Shown: positions 17,716 to 26,776 of the stretch, one piece after another
How positions within the stretch are numbered: the stretch's first letter is position 1
Layout: the number at the start of each line of letters is the position of its first letter
Translations under genes and position numbers: made by a program
Notes under the pieces: model-generated
Told to the model about the DNA's origin: nothing
The model's database searches: none
What the model saw: only the letters and a program-made list of their open reading frames with translations
NCBI GenBank assembly: GCA_963846585.1
Contig: CAWJWO010000018.1
Coordinates: 1-64,000, forward strand
Reading direction: 5' to 3'
Origin: JAAUTT01 sp963846585
GTDB taxonomy: Bacteria; Bacteroidota; Bacteroidia; Bacteroidales; JAAUTT01
Length of the DNA stretch: 64,000 nt

Positions 17716-18648
17716 ATGAAAAATAAATGGCCAGAATTAAAATTTGATGAGCTTAAGGAAACTATCGCAACCGTACAACTATGGACACAAATAGTAGGAA
17801 AAGTAAAGCTTATAAATATGCCATGGCTGAACCATTCCTGGCACGTGACTTTGTATATTTCGCCATATGGATTAACAACAGGCAGTGTTCCTTATGAAAA
17901 CGGGATATTTCAGATCGACTTTAATTTCATAACACACAAGTTAATCCTGCATACAAGTGAAGGAGGAGAATCTTTCATCGATCTTTTTCCACGTACGGTA
18001 GCCAGTTTTTATAATGAAGTTATTGAAAAACTAGGTTCGTTTGGAATAAAAACCCACATTTATGCTAAACCTAATGAGCTCGATCCTGCCGTACCTTTTG
18101 AACATGACACCGTGCACCAGTCATATAATCGGGTTCAGATGAATCATTTGTGGCATGCATGGATCAATATACATAATGTATTTACTACGTTTAGAGCAAA
18201 ATTTCTTGGCAAATGCAGTCCGATACATTTTTTTTGGGGTGCTTTTGATATTGCTTTAACCCGCTTCTCCGGGCGTAAGGCACCGGCTCATCCCGGTGGC
18301 TCCCCTAATATGCCGTTAAATGTCATGCAAGAGGCATATTCTCATGAAGTAAGCAGCTGTGGGTTTTGGCCCGGCAGTGAACAGTTACCGTATCCGGTTT
18401 TCTACTCATATTGTTATCCGACTACTGAAGATTTCGGCCATATAAACATACAACCAAAAGAAACATTTTTCAGCATGGAGATGGGAGAATATTTCCTTCC
18501 ATATGAGGCAGTTATACATAATAGTGATCCTGTGCGATACCTTTTGCAATTTTTACAATCTACTTATGAAGCTGCTGCTATCACTGGCCATTGGAACCGT
18601 GAAGCGCTGGAAGCAGATTTCTCTGCTTTTGAAAAGGTGTACAAATGA
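17716..18648 (+). CDS. DUF5996 family protein
   Basis: A 310-residue protein matching DUF5996: N-terminal WPELKFDELKETIATVQLWTQIVGKVKL, then LNHSWHVTLYISPYGLTTG, FEHDTVHQSYN, and FHFFWGAFDIALTRFSGR-like GAFDIALTRFSGRKAP. Also present are EVSSCGFWPGSEQLPYPVFYSY and a C-terminal Trp/Tyr-rich part. No signal peptide or membrane segment. The reaction is unknown; the conserved His/Asp/Arg residues suggest an enzyme. It reads in the same direction as chrA but is 200 bases away. Confidence 0.85.
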   Translation: MKNKWPELKFDELKETIATVQLWTQIVGKVKLINMPWLNHSWHVTLYISPYGLTTGSVPYENGIFQIDFNFITHKLILHTSEGGESFIDLFPRTVASFYNEVIEKLGSFGIKTHIYAKPNELDPAVPFEHDTVHQSYNRVQMNHLWHAWINIHNVFTTFRAKFLGKCSPIHFFWGAFDIALTRFSGRKAPAHPGGSPNMPLNVMQEAYSHEVSSCGFWPGSEQLPYPVFYSYCYPTTEDFGHINIQPKETFFSMEMGEYFLPYEAVIHNSDPVRYLLQFLQSTYEAAAITGHWNREALEADFSAFEKVYK

Positions 18649-18850
18649 TAATGAACAATTAATGAATATTTTATATAATTTTGGATTTAATGGCAGAAAA
18701 CATAGTTAATAGCATTATAAAAACAACAACTTAAAATTAAGACAATATTTATACCATGAAAACGAAAAAAGGATTAACAGCAAGTAGACTAAATACAGTA
18801 AATGACAATATGGTTATCCTAGTCAGATTAATTGAATTACAATTTTAGTC

Positions 18851-20005
18851 ATGCAGGATGATGTAGATCATAAACCACCCGATAAAACATCACTTAAAGA
18901 ATTAACGCTTTTGTTTTTAAGACTTGGCCTGACGTCTTTTGGCGGCCCTGTAGCACATATCGCTATCATGGAAAACGAAGTGGTGAAAAAACGTAAATGG
19001 TTGTCCGAACAACATTTTTTAGATTTGATTGGAGCAACCAACCTTATTCCTGGCCCAAACAGCACAGAAATGGCTATACATATCGGACATGAACGCGCCG
19101 GATGGAAAGGTCTTATAGTCGCCGGTTTGTGTTTTATACTTCCAGCTGTTCTAATTACATGTATTTTTGCTGTTCTCTACAAAGAATATGGAAGGTTGCC
19201 TCAGTTGCAACCTTTTTTATATGGGATAAGTCCGGCGATAATTGCAATAATTTTATCCGCTGTTTACCCTCTGGCCAGGAAATCGTTAAAGACCATTGAA
19301 TTGGGTATAATAGGTATTATCGCCCTTATTCTTTCTTTACTTGGCTTTAATGAGATATATGTTATGTTCGGGGCAGGTTTTTTTATGTTAGCACTGGCAG
19401 CCGTTAGAAATAAAAATACAAATTCTCTGAAAAATTTTTCGCCATTTACTTTTATGCATATCTCCGGTATAGGTTTCTTTAGCACAACCAACCTGAGTAT
19501 ATTTCTTACATTCCTAAAAATTGGTTCCATACTTTATGGAAGCGGTTATGTACTTTTTGCTTTTCTCGATTCTGAACTGGTGGCGAAAGGTATTATATCG
19601 CGTCATCAATTAATCGACGCCATTGCTGTGGGACAATTTACACCAGGCCCTGTATTTTCGTCAGTAACGTTTATAGGTTACCAAATTAACTATTTTGCAG
19701 GCGCAATTGTAGCTACTATTGGTATTTTCCTGCCATCATTTTTATTTGTGGCATTGTTAAACCCACTAGTACGAAAAATGAGAAACTCCGGATTATTTTC
19801 TGCCTTTTTGGATGCTGTAAACGTTGCATCCATTGCGATCATAGTTGCTATTTGCTATCAATTGGGGAAAGATACTATTTCCAACTGGCGCACCATTTTA
19901 ATTGCTGTTAGTAGTATTATATTGGTTTTTAGATTTAAAAAAATCAATAGTGCAATTGTTGTAATAGGTGGATCAATATTAGGTTACATACTAATCCTTT
20001 TTTAA
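18851..20005 (+). CDS. chrA: Chromate transporter of the CHR family (long form)
   Basis: A 384-residue inner-membrane protein with two homologous CHR domains, the long-chain arrangement. The first has FLRLGLTSFGGPVAHIAIME and LIGATNLIPGPNSTEMAIHIG. The second has FLKIGSILYGSGYVLFAFLD and DAIAVGQFTPGPVFSSVTFIGY. The twin FGGP/GPG motifs are diagnostic. About ten membrane segments are visible. Family members expel chromate in exchange for or together with other ions; not all are resistance proteins. It is a single gene, convergent with the DUF898 gene 68 bases away. Confidence 0.92.
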   Translation: MQDDVDHKPPDKTSLKELTLLFLRLGLTSFGGPVAHIAIMENEVVKKRKWLSEQHFLDLIGATNLIPGPNSTEMAIHIGHERAGWKGLIVAGLCFILPAVLITCIFAVLYKEYGRLPQLQPFLYGISPAIIAIILSAVYPLARKSLKTIELGIIGIIALILSLLGFNEIYVMFGAGFFMLALAAVRNKNTNSLKNFSPFTFMHISGIGFFSTTNLSIFLTFLKIGSILYGSGYVLFAFLDSELVAKGIISRHQLIDAIAVGQFTPGPVFSSVTFIGYQINYFAGAIVATIGIFLPSFLFVALLNPLVRKMRNSGLFSAFLDAVNVASIAIIVAICYQLGKDTISNWRTILIAVSSIILVFRFKKINSAIVVIGGSILGYILILF

Positions 20006-20073
20006 TTTGATTAAGTAACCTGATATAGTAAATTCATCCAATCAGACATTTGTGCCAAACTGTCCGGGATATT

Positions 20074-21006
20074 TTAATTTTCCTCCAGATATGTTTTACT
20101 TAAAATCCTTTTCCCTATTTTACAGCAAGCCCAGGGATAGTAAATACTTAATGTTATAATAGTTAAAAGTAACTGCCCCCATATAAACAGAAAATCATTC
20201 AAATTATCAATATCATAACCAAATTTTAATTTTCTTTCATTAGCCTTTGCAATAGTTTTATCGGTAAAATATTTATATAGCCGGATCATTGCCAATGGCC
20301 CGTAAATTCCTATAGTAATAATTGATAATATTAATTCTATGGCTATTTTACCGCAAGAATTCCAGAAATCAGTCTCCCATGAAATGTTATATTCTTTATA
20401 ATCAATATTAACTGCCCATTTATAAACTAAATACATATATGGTATCATAATTATAAGGAATAACAATTCCTCAACAATAATTAATAGGAAAACATTTCCT
20501 GGATTACTTATCATTATTGGCAAAAATACAATTGATATTATTATTATGGGTAGCAAAAGGGACAATAAAAATATTATGAATAATTTACTTCCCTTGCCTT
20601 TAAAAGCTAAATTTTGTGAATTATAGGATGAATTATTTATAAAAAATCTGTGTAAATCCCTTATGAACCAGGCCAAATAAATTCCAAGCGTTATAATGCT
20701 CAGGAAAAATCCAAGCAGAAAAATCCCGATGAATTTTCCGAAACTACCATTGAATACTATGGCTTTCCCCTTATATACAAAACCTTCGATGATTAATTTA
20801 GTTATATAATAGGTAATTGCAAATACCAGTATTAACAACACAATAATTAACGGAAATATTAACATTGAAGGATGTTCGCCAGTTGTTTGTACATGGCGCA
20901 TTTTTAATATTATTGAAACATACGGAACCATAAATAATACCAGGAATAATAACCAAATTGGTAAAAGCTTTTTACCAGTTAAATTAAAGTTAAAGTAGTT
21001 TTTCAT
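20074..21006 (-). CDS. DUF898 (YjgN-like) membrane protein
   Basis: A 310-residue polytopic membrane protein with about eight hydrophobic segments. DUF898 traits are FVYKGKAIVFNGSFGKFIGIFLLGFFLSIITLGIYLAWFIRDLHRFF in the first half. A second-half copy reads AIELILSIITIGIYGPLAMIRLYKYFTDK...FIWGQLLLTIITLSIYYPWACCKIGKRI. The repeated ITLGIY(x)PW motif after FxG is typical. Function is unknown. Single gene. Confidence 0.8.
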   Translation of the reverse strand: MKNYFNFNLTGKKLLPIWLLFLVLFMVPYVSIILKMRHVQTTGEHPSMLIFPLIIVLLILVFAITYYITKLIIEGFVYKGKAIVFNGSFGKFIGIFLLGFFLSIITLGIYLAWFIRDLHRFFINNSSYNSQNLAFKGKGSKLFIIFLLSLLLPIIIISIVFLPIMISNPGNVFLLIIVEELLFLIIMIPYMYLVYKWAVNIDYKEYNISWETDFWNSCGKIAIELILSIITIGIYGPLAMIRLYKYFTDKTIAKANERKLKFGYDIDNLNDFLFIWGQLLLTIITLSIYYPWACCKIGKRILSKTYLEEN

Positions 21007-21234
21007 AGATTTTAAGATTTAATTGTTAGTACTGTGGCAGCTTATTTTTTTTTAAATAATAGTTATTGGCCTTTCATTAAATAAATAATTAAAATTCAAT
21101 ATAAAGGTAAGATGAAACTATAAGTATTATATTAAAAGTAAAATGAAAGGTACAAATTATTTATTAAATTGCATTTGTTCCTAACTCATAAGAATAAAAA
21201 AAATACTATAACCCCGGTTATTTTCAATAATTAC

Positions 21235-23166
21235 TTAAATCGACAATTTTAAAACCTTTACCTCATTAGCTTTCAATGAAATCTCTTTTTGAATATTTTC
21301 TCCGGTTTGAAAATCTGATATATTTTTAAATTTCTCTGGAATAGATAACCTAAGTTTCTGTTCCGAAGGTTCATGATTGATTAAGAACAAAATAGCAGAA
21401 CCATCTTTCCCTTCCATTAAGCCGGTTTCAACAAACTTGTTATTGTGTGTTACCGGTTGTTGAATCTCTGATACCAGTATGGCCTTTTTATAAAGCTTGT
21501 ATGCATCTGTTTTGTGAAACGAATGATCAATTTGGGCCATGCATTGCTCTACAGGAAATGTGCAACTTATAGCTTTCCCTTTTCCATATGTATTAATGCA
21601 AACCACGGGCCGGTTTTGGTCATCGTTTGCCAGGATACTAGAAGTTGTGGGTTCCACTTCAAAGAACATGTACGGATGGAACGATGTCATTATTCCTTCC
21701 CGGATGATTGATTCCATGTTAGAAAACTCCAGTATGGTTGAATCTGATAAAATATTCACGTTAAACACCTCAGGAAGCCTTACAAAATCCTTTTGACGGA
21801 ATCCAAACACATCCTGCATATAACCAGGGGCCATCCCATGAATAAATTTATTGAACGACATGAACAGAGTTCCTCCATCCGCTACAAACTGTTTTATATT
21901 GTCCATCTCTTCAATGGTAAGTATCCCGTTGGGGACTATGAGTAATTTATATTGGCCCAGATCCTCGCCGAACCTTGCAAAATTGACCGGAATATTGGCT
22001 GCCCGTGCCATCATATAAGCGTTAGGGTAAATGATATTGTTCATAAAAAGCCTGTCGTAATATCCTTTCTCAACATATATGGCAGTTTCCGGCCTTACAA
22101 ACGAATAGTTTTCCAAATCAATGTTACTTATTACCTTCAAAAATCCGGAGAATTCAGCAACGGCCTTTTTCTCTGTCCTGTCAGTACGGACTATCCCAAA
22201 TTCAAGTTCCTGAGGGCAAAGTTCATTATAGATATGGCGCACGGCAGTATCCATGTCACAGAATGTCCACGGAAACATACAGTGTGCCCCTGCCACAAAA
22301 GATGAATAAAGCAGGATTCTATTGTATACTGCCTGGTCTTCTTCTGTTACCTGGAGTGTACTATTCCCAAATTCGTAACTGCCAAGTGGTTTATTATTGT
22401 GCTGACTGAATTTTAGCACATACGGCCCGAAATGTGTATCCCGGAACGAGTTGATATTGTCCAGTTTAATGGAATCGAATACATATTTGCTGTAAAAATG
22501 AGTACTTACAAAATCAGAATCTTCAGCAATTTCAACAATATCGGCACCAAGTTCCAGCATTATCGCGCTATGGTCGGCACCAAAGGTAAGCGGCTGAGAA
22601 ACACCTAAACTTCGAATAAGCTTGAAAAGTTTACGCGAATATTCATTCAATACTTTCTTGGACGGGATGCCCGGAGGCAATCCGGCGTGCCACCAGGGTT
22701 CATTTCCCACGTCCCAGGCATCGATCCTTCTGTCTTTCGCGTATTTAACGGTAAGTATTGACACGTACCTAATAATAAATTCAAAGGATTTTTCGCTTGT
22801 ATAAAAATTTTCCGGTTTTGTCCAACCCGGCCTTTCAATTGATGAATCTTCGAGGAAACTGCCCATATGGAAAAACGTGAACACTACCCTCAGGCCATTT
22901 TTGTCGGCTAGTTTTACCATTTCTTCGATATTGGCCGTAACCAAGGTGTCTTCGTTGCCTTTTCCCTCAATAATATCAAAAGGCAGGCTCAACCTTACAA
23001 CTTCAAACTTTAACCGTGCAATATGTTTGAAATCATTGTCGATTTCAGTAAAATCCGGATATCTCCAAAAGTTCACCGAATGTCCTTTTGAGGATGATAA
23101 ATAATTTATGCCCGGGATAAATTTCTTTTTACCATCTATTACCCGGTAGCCATCTTTAAAATGCAT
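21235..23166 (-). CDS. Clan GH-A glycoside hydrolase with trimerisation-like domain, no signal peptide
   Basis: A 643-residue protein. Residues 1 to about 330 form a TIM barrel of the GH2/GH5/GH42 clan, with acid/base Glu156 in WDVGNEPWW and likely nucleophile Glu265 in LGSYEFGNS. Residues about 360-520 look like a beta-galactosidase trimerisation (flavodoxin-like) domain: IPVNFARFGEDLGQYKLLIVPN, VADGGTLFMSFN, CINTYGKGKAISCTFPVE. A small beta-sandwich ends the protein. With no export signal it is probably cytoplasmic and would act on imported oligosaccharides. The exact GH family and substrate cannot be assigned by eye. Single gene. Confidence 0.75.
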   Translation of the reverse strand: MHFKDGYRVIDGKKKFIPGINYLSSSKGHSVNFWRYPDFTEIDNDFKHIARLKFEVVRLSLPFDIIEGKGNEDTLVTANIEEMVKLADKNGLRVVFTFFHMGSFLEDSSIERPGWTKPENFYTSEKSFEFIIRYVSILTVKYAKDRRIDAWDVGNEPWWHAGLPPGIPSKKVLNEYSRKLFKLIRSLGVSQPLTFGADHSAIMLELGADIVEIAEDSDFVSTHFYSKYVFDSIKLDNINSFRDTHFGPYVLKFSQHNNKPLGSYEFGNSTLQVTEEDQAVYNRILLYSSFVAGAHCMFPWTFCDMDTAVRHIYNELCPQELEFGIVRTDRTEKKAVAEFSGFLKVISNIDLENYSFVRPETAIYVEKGYYDRLFMNNIIYPNAYMMARAANIPVNFARFGEDLGQYKLLIVPNGILTIEEMDNIKQFVADGGTLFMSFNKFIHGMAPGYMQDVFGFRQKDFVRLPEVFNVNILSDSTILEFSNMESIIREGIMTSFHPYMFFEVEPTTSSILANDDQNRPVVCINTYGKGKAISCTFPVEQCMAQIDHSFHKTDAYKLYKKAILVSEIQQPVTHNNKFVETGLMEGKDGSAILFLINHEPSEQKLRLSIPEKFKNISDFQTGENIQKEISLKANEVKVLKLSI

Positions 23167-23382
23167 GTTTCAGTTATTTTATTATTATTTGACTTAATTT
23201 CCGGTAAACATAAATATTTCCAATAATAATTCCAATATTTGAATTTCGTCAACAAATTTATATTGTTAGACATTTATTTTTTATCTAACATCATATATAT
23301 ACATCATTCCCAAAATTATTACGTAAACAAAATTAAAATTCGATCAGAAACTTTAATGAATCAACCCCGTAATAAAGTTATT

Positions 23383-23763
23383 ATGAAAACAATCAAAATT
23401 GACGAAGCGAAGTTTTCTCCCAGGGTGGAGTTTAATTCCAACGGAGAAATGATTATCTGTGGAAGATCAATCATGGAAGATCCATCTGTATTTTATAACC
23501 CTATTATCGAATCAATAAAAAATTGCCAGTCAAAGACATTTACTCTCGAATTCAGATTGGATTATATGAACACCAGCAGTTCAAAAGTGCTTTTGAACTT
23601 AATGCTCGCAATCAAGGAAAGATTTAACAATAATCATGTTTTTATTAAATGGTATTATGATAGCGACGATGAAGATATTCTTGAAATTGGCCGGGATTTT
23701 GAATCAATAATTTGTATTCCGATTGATTTCTATGAACTTTGTGAAGATGAAGGATACGTTTAG
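23383..23763 (+). CDS. SiaC-family regulatory phosphoprotein (DUF1987)
   Basis: The start chosen is ATG at 23383, giving 126 residues and the family's usual N-terminus MKTIKID; ATG 23356 would add nine residues. Motifs are PRVEFNSNGEMIICGRS, FYNPIIESI and the phospho-acceptor stretch DYMNTSSSKVLL, with Thr64 equivalent to the phosphorylated Thr of Pseudomonas SiaC. SiaC binds a diguanylate cyclase or kinase partner in its dephosphorylated state. Here no SiaA phosphatase or SiaB kinase gene is adjacent, only a stand-alone receiver protein 63 bases downstream. Confidence 0.83.
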   Translation: MKTIKIDEAKFSPRVEFNSNGEMIICGRSIMEDPSVFYNPIIESIKNCQSKTFTLEFRLDYMNTSSSKVLLNLMLAIKERFNNNHVFIKWYYDSDDEDILEIGRDFESIICIPIDFYELCEDEGYV

Positions 23764-23826
23764 TTAATTCAGCAAATACAGAAAATAGACTTAAATATTT
23801 ATATATTATAATTGAATTTATTTAGT

Positions 23827-24213
23827 ATGGAAGATATTTTGCAGAAAGGGGTTGAAATATTAATAGCAGAAGATAACTATATTAATTATGAATTATTGAA
23901 CCTGCTGATAAATCGTAACGGGATAAAAATATTTTGGGCAAAAAATGGAGTTGAGGCGATCGAACTGCTCACAAAACACGAAAATATTTCTCTTATCTTA
24001 ATGGATATCAATATGCCTGTTATGGATGGAATTACGGCTACAAGAATAATCCGGGAACATGAAATTAAAATCCCTATTATATTTCAAACAGCATTTGCCA
24101 ACGAAGAAAATCAAAATGAATGCTTTAAAGCAGGGGGAAATGAATTTTTAAGCAAGCCAATTAATAATATTGATCTTAATTGCCTGCTTAAAAAGTATTT
24201 GACAATAAATTAA
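23827..24213 (+). CDS. Stand-alone response-regulator receiver domain
   Basis: A 128-residue single CheY-like domain from ATG at 23827. Visible are acidic residues in LIAEDNYIN, phospho-acceptor Asp in LILMDINMPVMDG, switch Thr region FQTAFA and conserved Lys in FLSKPI. No output domain. The sequence resembles receiver modules of hybrid histidine kinases, so it may be a diffusible phosphate sink or partner of such a kinase or of the SiaC-like protein upstream. Its 3' end overlaps the convergent methyltransferase gene by 26 bases. Confidence 0.85.
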   Translation: MEDILQKGVEILIAEDNYINYELLNLLINRNGIKIFWAKNGVEAIELLTKHENISLILMDINMPVMDGITATRIIREHEIKIPIIFQTAFANEENQNECFKAGGNEFLSKPINNIDLNCLLKKYLTIN

Positions 24214-25204
24214 CCAGGGAGAACCATTGGTTTTTATCAGTAAATATATTTTCAATTTTCAAGCCTGCAATTGAAGCTAAGTTATATATATCAGAAGTAG
24301 TGAATTTATGTGAATTCTCAGTATGAATTGTTTCGCCCTTTTTAAGAAAAATTCTTCCGGGGAAATATTCACTTTTGACAACCATATCCTCCGTAGCCAT
24401 TAAATGCATTTCAATACGGGACTCATTTTTATTATAAAATGCAATATGTTCAAATAGTGTTGTATCGAAATTAGTTTGTGCATATTCATTTATTACACGA
24501 AGGATGTTTCTGTTAAATTGTGCTGTAACTCCCTGTTTATCATTATAAGCTGCTTCAATAATATCAATATCCTTTACCATGTCAAAACCAAGCAGAAACC
24601 TGTCACCTGGTTTCATAAGAATTTTTATTCCCATCAGAAAACTTATTGCCTGCTGATATGTGAGATTTCCAAGTGTACTTCCAAAGAAACAGATTAACCG
24701 GCTCACTTCGCCAGGCAACACAGTAATATGTTTCATAAAATCGGCAAGTAGTCCGTGTATTTTTAAATCAGGAAATCTGAATGAAAGAAAATCAGCTGAT
24801 TTCATAATTGCAGCCTCGCTTACATCAACAGGAATATACCGGATATGGTTCAAATTTTCCTTTGTAAAAGCATCCAAAAGAATGGATATTTTTGAGCAAT
24901 CGCCACTACCCAATTCGATTATGTCTAGCTTTTCCTTTATATCGGTAATTTCAGGTGCAAAAGCTTTTAAAATTGCTTTTTCGGTTCTGGAGGGATAATA
25001 TTCAGGCAATTCCGTAATTTTTTCGAAAAGCAGTGAACCATTGTCGTCATAGAAAAATCTGCTTGACAAATATTTTTGTTTAGCAGTAAGACCTTTATAA
25101 ATATCAGCAATTATTTCATCCCTGCTTTCGCTATGTAGAAAATTACTTACAGTAAGCTTACTTTTTATTATGGTTGGAATTTCTAAAAAATCCATACTAT
25201 TCAT
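24188..25204 (-). CDS. eanA: L-histidine N-alpha-methyltransferase, EgtD/EanA family
   Basis: A 338-residue SAM-dependent methyltransferase of the EgtD family, which trimethylates histidine to hercynine. Visible are YLSSRFFYDDNGSLLFEKITELPEYYPSRTE (Tyr/Asn substrate region), SAM motif IIELGSGDCSKI, VDVSEAAI, FFGSTLGNLT with the Asn that contacts the substrate carboxylate, ESRIEMHLMA, and GETIHTENSHKF with the amine-binding Glu. It begins 18 bases after a triple-rhodanese gene on the same strand, so the pair is one operon. No EgtB-like oxygenase gene is in the window. The neighbour argues for the EanA role in oxygen-independent ergothioneine synthesis; the symbol rests on that context. Confidence 0.87.
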   Translation of the reverse strand: MNSMDFLEIPTIIKSKLTVSNFLHSESRDEIIADIYKGLTAKQKYLSSRFFYDDNGSLLFEKITELPEYYPSRTEKAILKAFAPEITDIKEKLDIIELGSGDCSKISILLDAFTKENLNHIRYIPVDVSEAAIMKSADFLSFRFPDLKIHGLLADFMKHITVLPGEVSRLICFFGSTLGNLTYQQAISFLMGIKILMKPGDRFLLGFDMVKDIDIIEAAYNDKQGVTAQFNRNILRVINEYAQTNFDTTLFEHIAFYNKNESRIEMHLMATEDMVVKSEYFPGRIFLKKGETIHTENSHKFTTSDIYNLASIAGLKIENIFTDKNQWFSLVNLLSNTF

Positions 25205-25222
25205 TTGTAAGGGTTTATTTTT

Positions 25223-26524
25223 TTACATGTTATATTGCACCGGAACACCTGTTTCAAAAGGATTATCAGGGTCGGCGCTCCACTCGAACCAACCACCATC
25301 ATAAACAGATACATTCGGCCAGCCCAACAGCCAGGCATTAAACCATGCTTCGCTGCCGCGCCATCCTGTTCCGCAATAAAAGGCTAAGTGTTTGTCAGGA
25401 GTAATGCCGTTCTTTATCCAGCTTTCGGCAATTTCATGGTATTCCCGGGTTGTATGGTCAATGTTCCTGTAATTTTCCATATGGTAGGCATCGCTGCCAC
25501 AATCTGCAAAAACAGCTCCCGGAATCCGGCCTTTTGCCTTTATATAATTATAACCGCTCACTTCACCTACGTATTCAGGCCAACTGCGTACACAGACTAA
25601 TTCAGCTTTTGGTGAAGCAATTATTTCTTTGGCTTCGGGAGTATCTACTGCAAGTTTGGGATTAACAGGGATGTCAGCTCCAAATTCCCTTACAGGTTGT
25701 TTTGGTTCATCAACATAGGAAATATCAAAGTCTGCGTCAATCCACGATTGAAAACCTCCATTGATAACCCTAACGTCTTTAACCCCTGCATACATCATAA
25801 TAAATGCATTGCGTATTGCACCAATATCCCCGGCAGCACTACCAGGGAATTCATCGGCGTTGTCGGGGAACATGAATTTACCATATATAATAACCGTGGT
25901 ATCGGCTGTAATACCATGTTTTTCAAAAGCTTCCTTTAATTCATATGGCGGACGCCTGTTCCAGGATTCCGGGGCTTCAAGAGCCAGGGTATCCATATCT
26001 ATAGCTCCGGGAATATGACCGCTAAGGTATGCATCACGGTTACGGTAATGTGCATGAACAATAACATACCTGTTATTGTAGTAATGCGGTGGTTTGCCTC
26101 CCGAAATAAGAGTTTTTACCCAATCGGCCGAAACCAGCTGACTGAAACGTTCAAGCTTTTGCATAGGGAAATAAGGATTGGCTGACCATTCGTCAATAAA
26201 ACGGTTGTAAACGGAAACACTTTTATATCCGGCTTTCAAAAAACGTTCGGCTACTGAACATGCTTCCTCTTTATGGTAGCCATACACAATAATGTCGTGA
26301 GAAGGTAGTATTTTTTTATGCCTGACTATTTCAATCCAATCCAAATATTTTGTCCACTTTGCCGGCACACTTTTTGCACCCTGAATATGACCCCCACGGA
26401 ACTCGTTTTGCAGTTGCCATCCATTGTATGCATCCACAGGACGCACATCAATTATTTTATAATCAGGTTTCTCCAAAAAGCTTAACAGGCTTGAAGTTGA
26501 AACTTCATTGAGTGAAAGAGCCAT
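25223..26524 (-). CDS. eanB: Triple-rhodanese sulfurtransferase, EanB-like hercynine sulfurtransferase
   Basis: 433 residues with three rhodanese domains (about 5-120, 125-275, 290-425). The first two lack an active-site Cys: their loops read VYGYHKEEAC and IYGKFMFPDN. The third keeps FYCGTGWRG with Cys384. In Chlorobium limicola EanB, Cys412 carries the persulfide, Thr414 is in the same loop and Tyr353 (59 residues before the Cys) assists catalysis. Here Thr386 is in the same CGT motif and Tyr325 lies exactly 59 residues before Cys384. Directly followed by the histidine methyltransferase gene. Predicted to move sulfur from a polysulfide or persulfide onto hercynine C2, giving ergothioneine. 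A general sulfurtransferase role cannot be excluded. Confidence 0.8.
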   Translation of the reverse strand: MALSLNEVSTSSLLSFLEKPDYKIIDVRPVDAYNGWQLQNEFRGGHIQGAKSVPAKWTKYLDWIEIVRHKKILPSHDIIVYGYHKEEACSVAERFLKAGYKSVSVYNRFIDEWSANPYFPMQKLERFSQLVSADWVKTLISGGKPPHYYNNRYVIVHAHYRNRDAYLSGHIPGAIDMDTLALEAPESWNRRPPYELKEAFEKHGITADTTVIIYGKFMFPDNADEFPGSAAGDIGAIRNAFIMMYAGVKDVRVINGGFQSWIDADFDISYVDEPKQPVREFGADIPVNPKLAVDTPEAKEIIASPKAELVCVRSWPEYVGEVSGYNYIKAKGRIPGAVFADCGSDAYHMENYRNIDHTTREYHEIAESWIKNGITPDKHLAFYCGTGWRGSEAWFNAWLLGWPNVSVYDGGWFEWSADPDNPFETGVPVQYNM

Positions 26525-26776
26525 AATCCATAAAAATTAACTGTTATTTGTGTTTTAACAATTAATTTTCATACTTGTTTAAATGGATTATTTTCAATTA
26601 AGAAAGTGACAAAAAAATGAAATTTAAGAATTTTAAATATTTAGTAAATTATAAAAAAAATTATATTTTATTAACAAACTTTAATACCATATTAATCGTA
26701 TTTTAATCCAAAGAACTTTTGGTGTAATTATTTTTATACAATTAGATCTGTAAATAATTTGTATATTATTTTAAAT

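Noticed and set aside
18756..18848. 30-codon frame MKTKKGLTASRLNTVNDNM before chrA
   Set aside because: Too short, no family or structural support; possibly a leader but nothing shows it.
24188..26524. Aerobic EgtB/EgtD ergothioneine route
   Set aside because: No EgtB-type sulfoxide synthase, EgtC or EgtE gene is present in the window; the sulfur donor gene is a rhodanese.
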